Assembly (NCBI GenBank): GCA_025361765.1
Contig: JANYJS010000062.1
Span: forward strand, 1-56,495
DNA from: Bacillota bacterium
GTDB lineage: Bacteria; Bacillota; Clostridia; Peptostreptococcales; Anaerovoracaceae
DNA: 56,495 nucleotides
Reading direction: 5' to 3'
Notes under the pieces: generated by a model
Told to the model about the DNA's origin: nothing
The model's input: only the letters and a program-made list of their open reading frames with translations
The model's database searches: none
In this document: piece by piece, positions 54,024 through 56,495 of the stretch
How the letters are laid out: each line of letters opens with the position of its first letter
Numbering within the stretch: the first letter of the stretch is position 1
Position numbers and translations under genes: made by a program

Positions 54024-54671
54024 CTATTTTGACTCGACCCACTCAAGAACCATACGTACTGAATCCGCAGCGTCTTCGCAGTAAGCGTCCGCTCCGATTT
54101 TTTCTGCCCAGCGCTTGGTGACCGGCGCCCCGCCGACCATGGTTTTGTATTTGTCACGAAGACCCTGCTGACGCAGCAAATCTTCAATTTTCTTTTGTTC
54201 TGTCATCGTCGTGGTGAGCAGCGCGCTGCTGCCAATGAAGTCAGCACCATATTCCTCGGCTTTGTCGATGAAGGTCTGAGCCGGAACTTCTCTCCCTAGG
54301 TCAAAGACTTCGATTCCATTGCTTTTAACCAGAGAGGCTACGATTCCTTTGCCGATGTCATGGACATCTCCAGCTACCGTACCTATAACCATTCTGCCCT
54401 TTTTAGGCATATCCGACAGTTCAATGTTGGCTTCGATCTCTTCTGTAGCCCTTTTCATGACTTCTGTTGAGTAAATCAATTCAGGCAGAAATATTTCTCC
54501 CCTGCCGAAAAGGTCACCGAGTTCTCTGATCCCAGAGCCAAAACCCATGCCTAAAAGCTCAATGAGATCAAGTCCCTGAGCCTTGGCCTCTCCAATGGCG
54601 GAAAGAGCCTTATCTTCGTCGCACTCCATGATCGATTCATGAGCAGCGCGAAAAATTTGTTCTTTATTCAT
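54024..54671 (-). CDS. mtbC: Dimethylamine corrinoid protein MtbC
   Basis: A 215-residue cobalamin-binding protein. An N-terminal helical cap (LLGMGFGSGIRELGDLF) precedes the B12 domain with DVHDIGKG; H104 is the lower cobalt ligand. GSSALLTTTM and VGGAPVT complete the family pattern. It accepts the methyl group from MtbB and passes it on. AAGGAGG lies 5 bases before the ATG at 54671. The gene ends with TAG TAG; if both were read as Pyl, 15 further codons would follow to a TGA that overlaps the mtbB start. Confidence 0.95.
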   Translation of the reverse strand: MNKEQIFRAAHESIMECDEDKALSAIGEAKAQGLDLIELLGMGFGSGIRELGDLFGRGEIFLPELIYSTEVMKRATEEIEANIELSDMPKKGRMVIGTVAGDVHDIGKGIVASLVKSNGIEVFDLGREVPAQTFIDKAEEYGADFIGSSALLTTTMTEQKKIEDLLRQQGLRDKYKTMVGGAPVTKRWAEKIGADAYCEDAADSVRMVLEWVESK

Positions 54672-54847
54672 TTGATCCTCCTTCAAGAAAGTTAGCTTTG
54701 TGATAAATTTTTAACTTCATTGAACACTACAATGAAATAATATCACTTTGCCAACAAATTATCAAGCCTTATGCAAATATGTATAAAACTTTACGCCGCC
54801 CTTTGCATTGCTTGTATTTAACTGTTCTTATCCACGTTTTAGCGACT

Positions 54848-56203
54848 TTATTTTGCTGAATATTTTCTGATTTCAGAAATCAGTTCCTCTTTGTCTGGTA
54901 TGATGGACACCCACTTGATATCACCGTTAATGCACATGGTCGGAAGATTGGTCAGCTTCATTTTTTTCGTTCTCGCTATGTCTTCCTTTACAGTGTATTT
55001 ATACACAGCATAGTCGGCGATATCCCTTATTTCATCATAGACATCAACAACGCTGTTTAGCATATAAGTGCACGCTGCGCATTGCTCTGGATCCAATAGA
55101 AAGAGTTCAAGCAGGACTTTGTCCAGATTCTTGTAATCCGGAATCTCAACGTCCATGTCATCCTCTACGGCTTCATAATTCTCGATCATTTTTCTAACAT
55201 CATCTGGTCTTTTAACCGCCTGCGCAGCCGCAATGGTGTTTTCCAGCGGAATGTCATAAGGCATATCGCAGCCTGGGCTGATGATCAGATTGTGATGGTC
55301 GAGGCTGTCAATCAGATCTATGACGCCTTTCATGTTGTCCTGCTGATTGCCATGAAGCATGGTGGTAGTCAGTGGAATATTTCCTTCGATGGCGATATTG
55401 TACTGATCTGTGATTGCTTTGGCATCGTGTAAATTGACGTTTTCATCCACCGCGATGCAGTCTGGGTTAGTGTCGCACATGACTTTTATTTGCCTTGTTG
55501 CGTTACCGCATACGAAGAAGGATGAATAAGCCCCCTTGCTTCTGACGTAGTCAAAGACAGCCTTAAAGGAATCCGAAAGCATGGCTTCGAAATGCTTTGG
55601 CGAAATCTGACTAACCAGAGGATCAACGACGGCGATAACATCCATGCCTGCTTCGATATAAAAGTCCGTCATTTTGATGCAAACTTCGGCACAGAACTCG
55701 ATGAGATTTTTAACATAGTCCTGATCTTTGATCATATCCATGAAAATCTCGCTGCCCCGAAGATGGGACGCTAAAGTAAATGGGCCGCAGATCAAGCCGT
55801 ATAAAGCCACTTCATCGCCGACCGCCGCCTTCATTCTTCTCATGACATCGGTAATCATGGGAATTCTGCCCGAATCAGCCGTTGGGATTTGGCAGCTACA
55901 AGGCAGAGTCTTTTCTCCTGCCAGAGGATGGGACTTTACTGAGGGGGGATTATAATCGGCCCACAGAAGATCACAGCCTAAAATTTCAGCTTCTACCTGA
56001 AGATCAAAGACCACAGGCATGCCGTCAGGTGCATAAAGTTTTTTGACCTCCATGAGAGAGGCAAAAAGCTTGTCGGCGTCCTTCAACACTTCGCTAGCGG
56101 TATAGCCTTTCAATTTTCCCGCATGAACCCCAGCAAAGGGCACCCAAGGTATTTCTGTCGTTTGCTCGTGTCTTAAGGTTTTGAGTAATAATTCTTTTCC
56201 CAT
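54848..56203 (-). CDS. MtbA-like methyltransferase (URO-D fold) with C-terminal thioredoxin-like domain
   Basis: A 451-residue protein. Residues 1-345 are of the uroporphyrinogen decarboxylase fold of MtaA/MtbA methyltransferases (VIAVVDPLVSQISPKHFE; VCGNATRQI; ISPGCDMPYDIP), which take the methyl group from the corrinoid protein. Two of three zinc ligands of MtbA appear to be C232 and C312, but the expected His is F230. Residues from about 355 form an extra thioredoxin-like domain with CAAC (375-378) and a cis-Pro motif LPTMCINGD, followed by the PDKEELISEIRKY tail. The methyl acceptor is not known: coenzyme M in methanogens, perhaps tetrahydrofolate here. GGTGGAGG precedes the ATG. 85-bp repeats lie directly upstream. 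Confidence 0.88.
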   Translation of the reverse strand: MGKELLLKTLRHEQTTEIPWVPFAGVHAGKLKGYTASEVLKDADKLFASLMEVKKLYAPDGMPVVFDLQVEAEILGCDLLWADYNPPSVKSHPLAGEKTLPCSCQIPTADSGRIPMITDVMRRMKAAVGDEVALYGLICGPFTLASHLRGSEIFMDMIKDQDYVKNLIEFCAEVCIKMTDFYIEAGMDVIAVVDPLVSQISPKHFEAMLSDSFKAVFDYVRSKGAYSSFFVCGNATRQIKVMCDTNPDCIAVDENVNLHDAKAITDQYNIAIEGNIPLTTTMLHGNQQDNMKGVIDLIDSLDHHNLIISPGCDMPYDIPLENTIAAAQAVKRPDDVRKMIENYEAVEDDMDVEIPDYKNLDKVLLELFLLDPEQCAACTYMLNSVVDVYDEIRDIADYAVYKYTVKEDIARTKKMKLTNLPTMCINGDIKWVSIIPDKEELISEIRKYSAK

Positions 56204-56220
56204 ATTCCATAACCTCCACC

Positions 56221-56495
56221 ATTAGCTCACCCAATTTGCATAGCAAATTGTAGGTGAACTTGTGCACAGAAATCACAAATCTATGATTTGTAGATTTCTA
56301 CTGCCATTAGCTCACCCAATTTGCAGAGCAAATTGTAGGTGAACTTGTGCACAGAAATCACAAATCTATGATTTGTAGATTTCCACTGCCATTAGCTCAC
56401 CCAATTTGCATAGCAAATTGTAGGTGAACTTGTGCACAGAAATCACAAATCTATGATTTGTAGATTTCCACTGCCATTAGCTCACCCAATTTGCA
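56221..56495 (-). repeat. 85-bp tandem repeats upstream of the mtb operon, running off the window
   Basis: Three complete copies (56221-56305, 56306-56390, 56391-56475) and the first 20 bases of a fourth. The copies differ at only two positions. Each has two hairpin-forming parts: AATTTGC-ATA-GCAAATT extended by TCACC/GGTGA, and ACAAATC-TAT-GATTTGT extended by AGAAATC/GATTTCT. On the minus strand each unit holds a 27-codon frame, ATG GCA GTG ... to TGA, preceded by GGGTGAG, with TAG as codon 9. It ends 17 bases before the mtbA-like start. Confidence 0.95.

Noticed and set aside
54848-56203. Uroporphyrinogen decarboxylase for heme synthesis
   Set aside because: The C232/C312 pattern, the neighbouring mtbC and mtbB and the extra domain place it with corrinoid methyltransferases rather than HemE.
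56094-56276. A 60-codon gene overlapping the start of the mtbA-like gene
   Set aside because: It is out of frame with the strongly supported methyltransferase and runs into the repeat; it looks like a shadow frame.
56221-56495. CRISPR array
   Set aside because: The 85-bp units are near-identical along their whole length, so there are no unique spacers, and no cas genes are near.

Overview
The window looks like a chromosomal segment of an anaerobic, fermentative or acetogenic member of the Bacillota (class Clostridia). The evidence is pyruvate:ferredoxin oxidoreductase, a trimeric NAD-linked [FeFe] hydrogenase, an arginine deiminase pathway linked to ornithine racemase, a SAM-I (S-box) riboswitch, purine-rich Shine-Dalgarno sites and sigma-A type promoters. 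Most striking is a complete pyrrolysine (Pyl) system of the bacterial type, with a split PylS. I cannot name a genus; a relative of the Anaerovoracaceae or Eubacteriaceae is a guess.

Layout. 1-5,300: a minus-strand rRNA operon (23S with its 3' end off the window, tRNA-Ala(TGC), 16S) driven by two near-consensus tandem promoters. 5,330-12,900: nifJ, a U32 peptidase/RlhA-like gene and a divergent AI-2E family membrane protein. 13,191-17,340: hydC-hydB-hydA on the plus strand. 17,346-21,767: argF-arcA-arcC-orr, an arginine-to-D-ornithine module. 22,041-26,750: a secreted LysM/M28 peptidase, an acetate-transporter family protein and a DUF4143 ATPase. 26,928-35,318: HAD phosphatase, tex, prfB with its programmed +1 frameshift, secA, an overlooked 37-residue membrane peptide gene and aspartate kinase. 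35,363-38,574: two overlapping FAD genes of the anaerobic glycerol-3-phosphate dehydrogenase type. 38,695-41,087: metK with SAM-I riboswitch and galU. 41,300-42,562: an unrecognised protein.

42,510-56,495 is the centrepiece, all on the minus strand. In transcription order it runs: 85-bp tandem repeats, mtbA-like methyltransferase, mtbC corrinoid protein, mtbB dimethylamine methyltransferase with an in-frame amber codon, a LysP-like permease, a G3E GTPase, a B12-activation-domain protein, a RACo/RamA-like corrinoid reactivase, pylSc, pylD, pylT (tRNA-Pyl, CUA anticodon), pylB, pylC and pylSn. Together these could import lysine, build pyrrolysine from two lysines, charge tRNA-Pyl, decode the amber codon in MtbB, demethylate dimethylamine onto a corrinoid protein, pass the methyl group on, and repair oxidised corrinoid. 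The pylT gene sits between pylD and pylB inside the operon.

Two themes cut across the window. First, TAG is also an ordinary stop codon here: 9 of 36 genes end with it, including secA, arcA, arcC and mtbC (which ends TAGTAG), so decoding of TAG as Pyl is probably conditional. Second, recent short tandem duplications (14, 15, 16, 18, 21 and 85 bp) recur in spacers, start-codon regions and protein loops. The 85-bp repeats in front of the mtb operon each contain a small reading frame with an in-frame amber codon.
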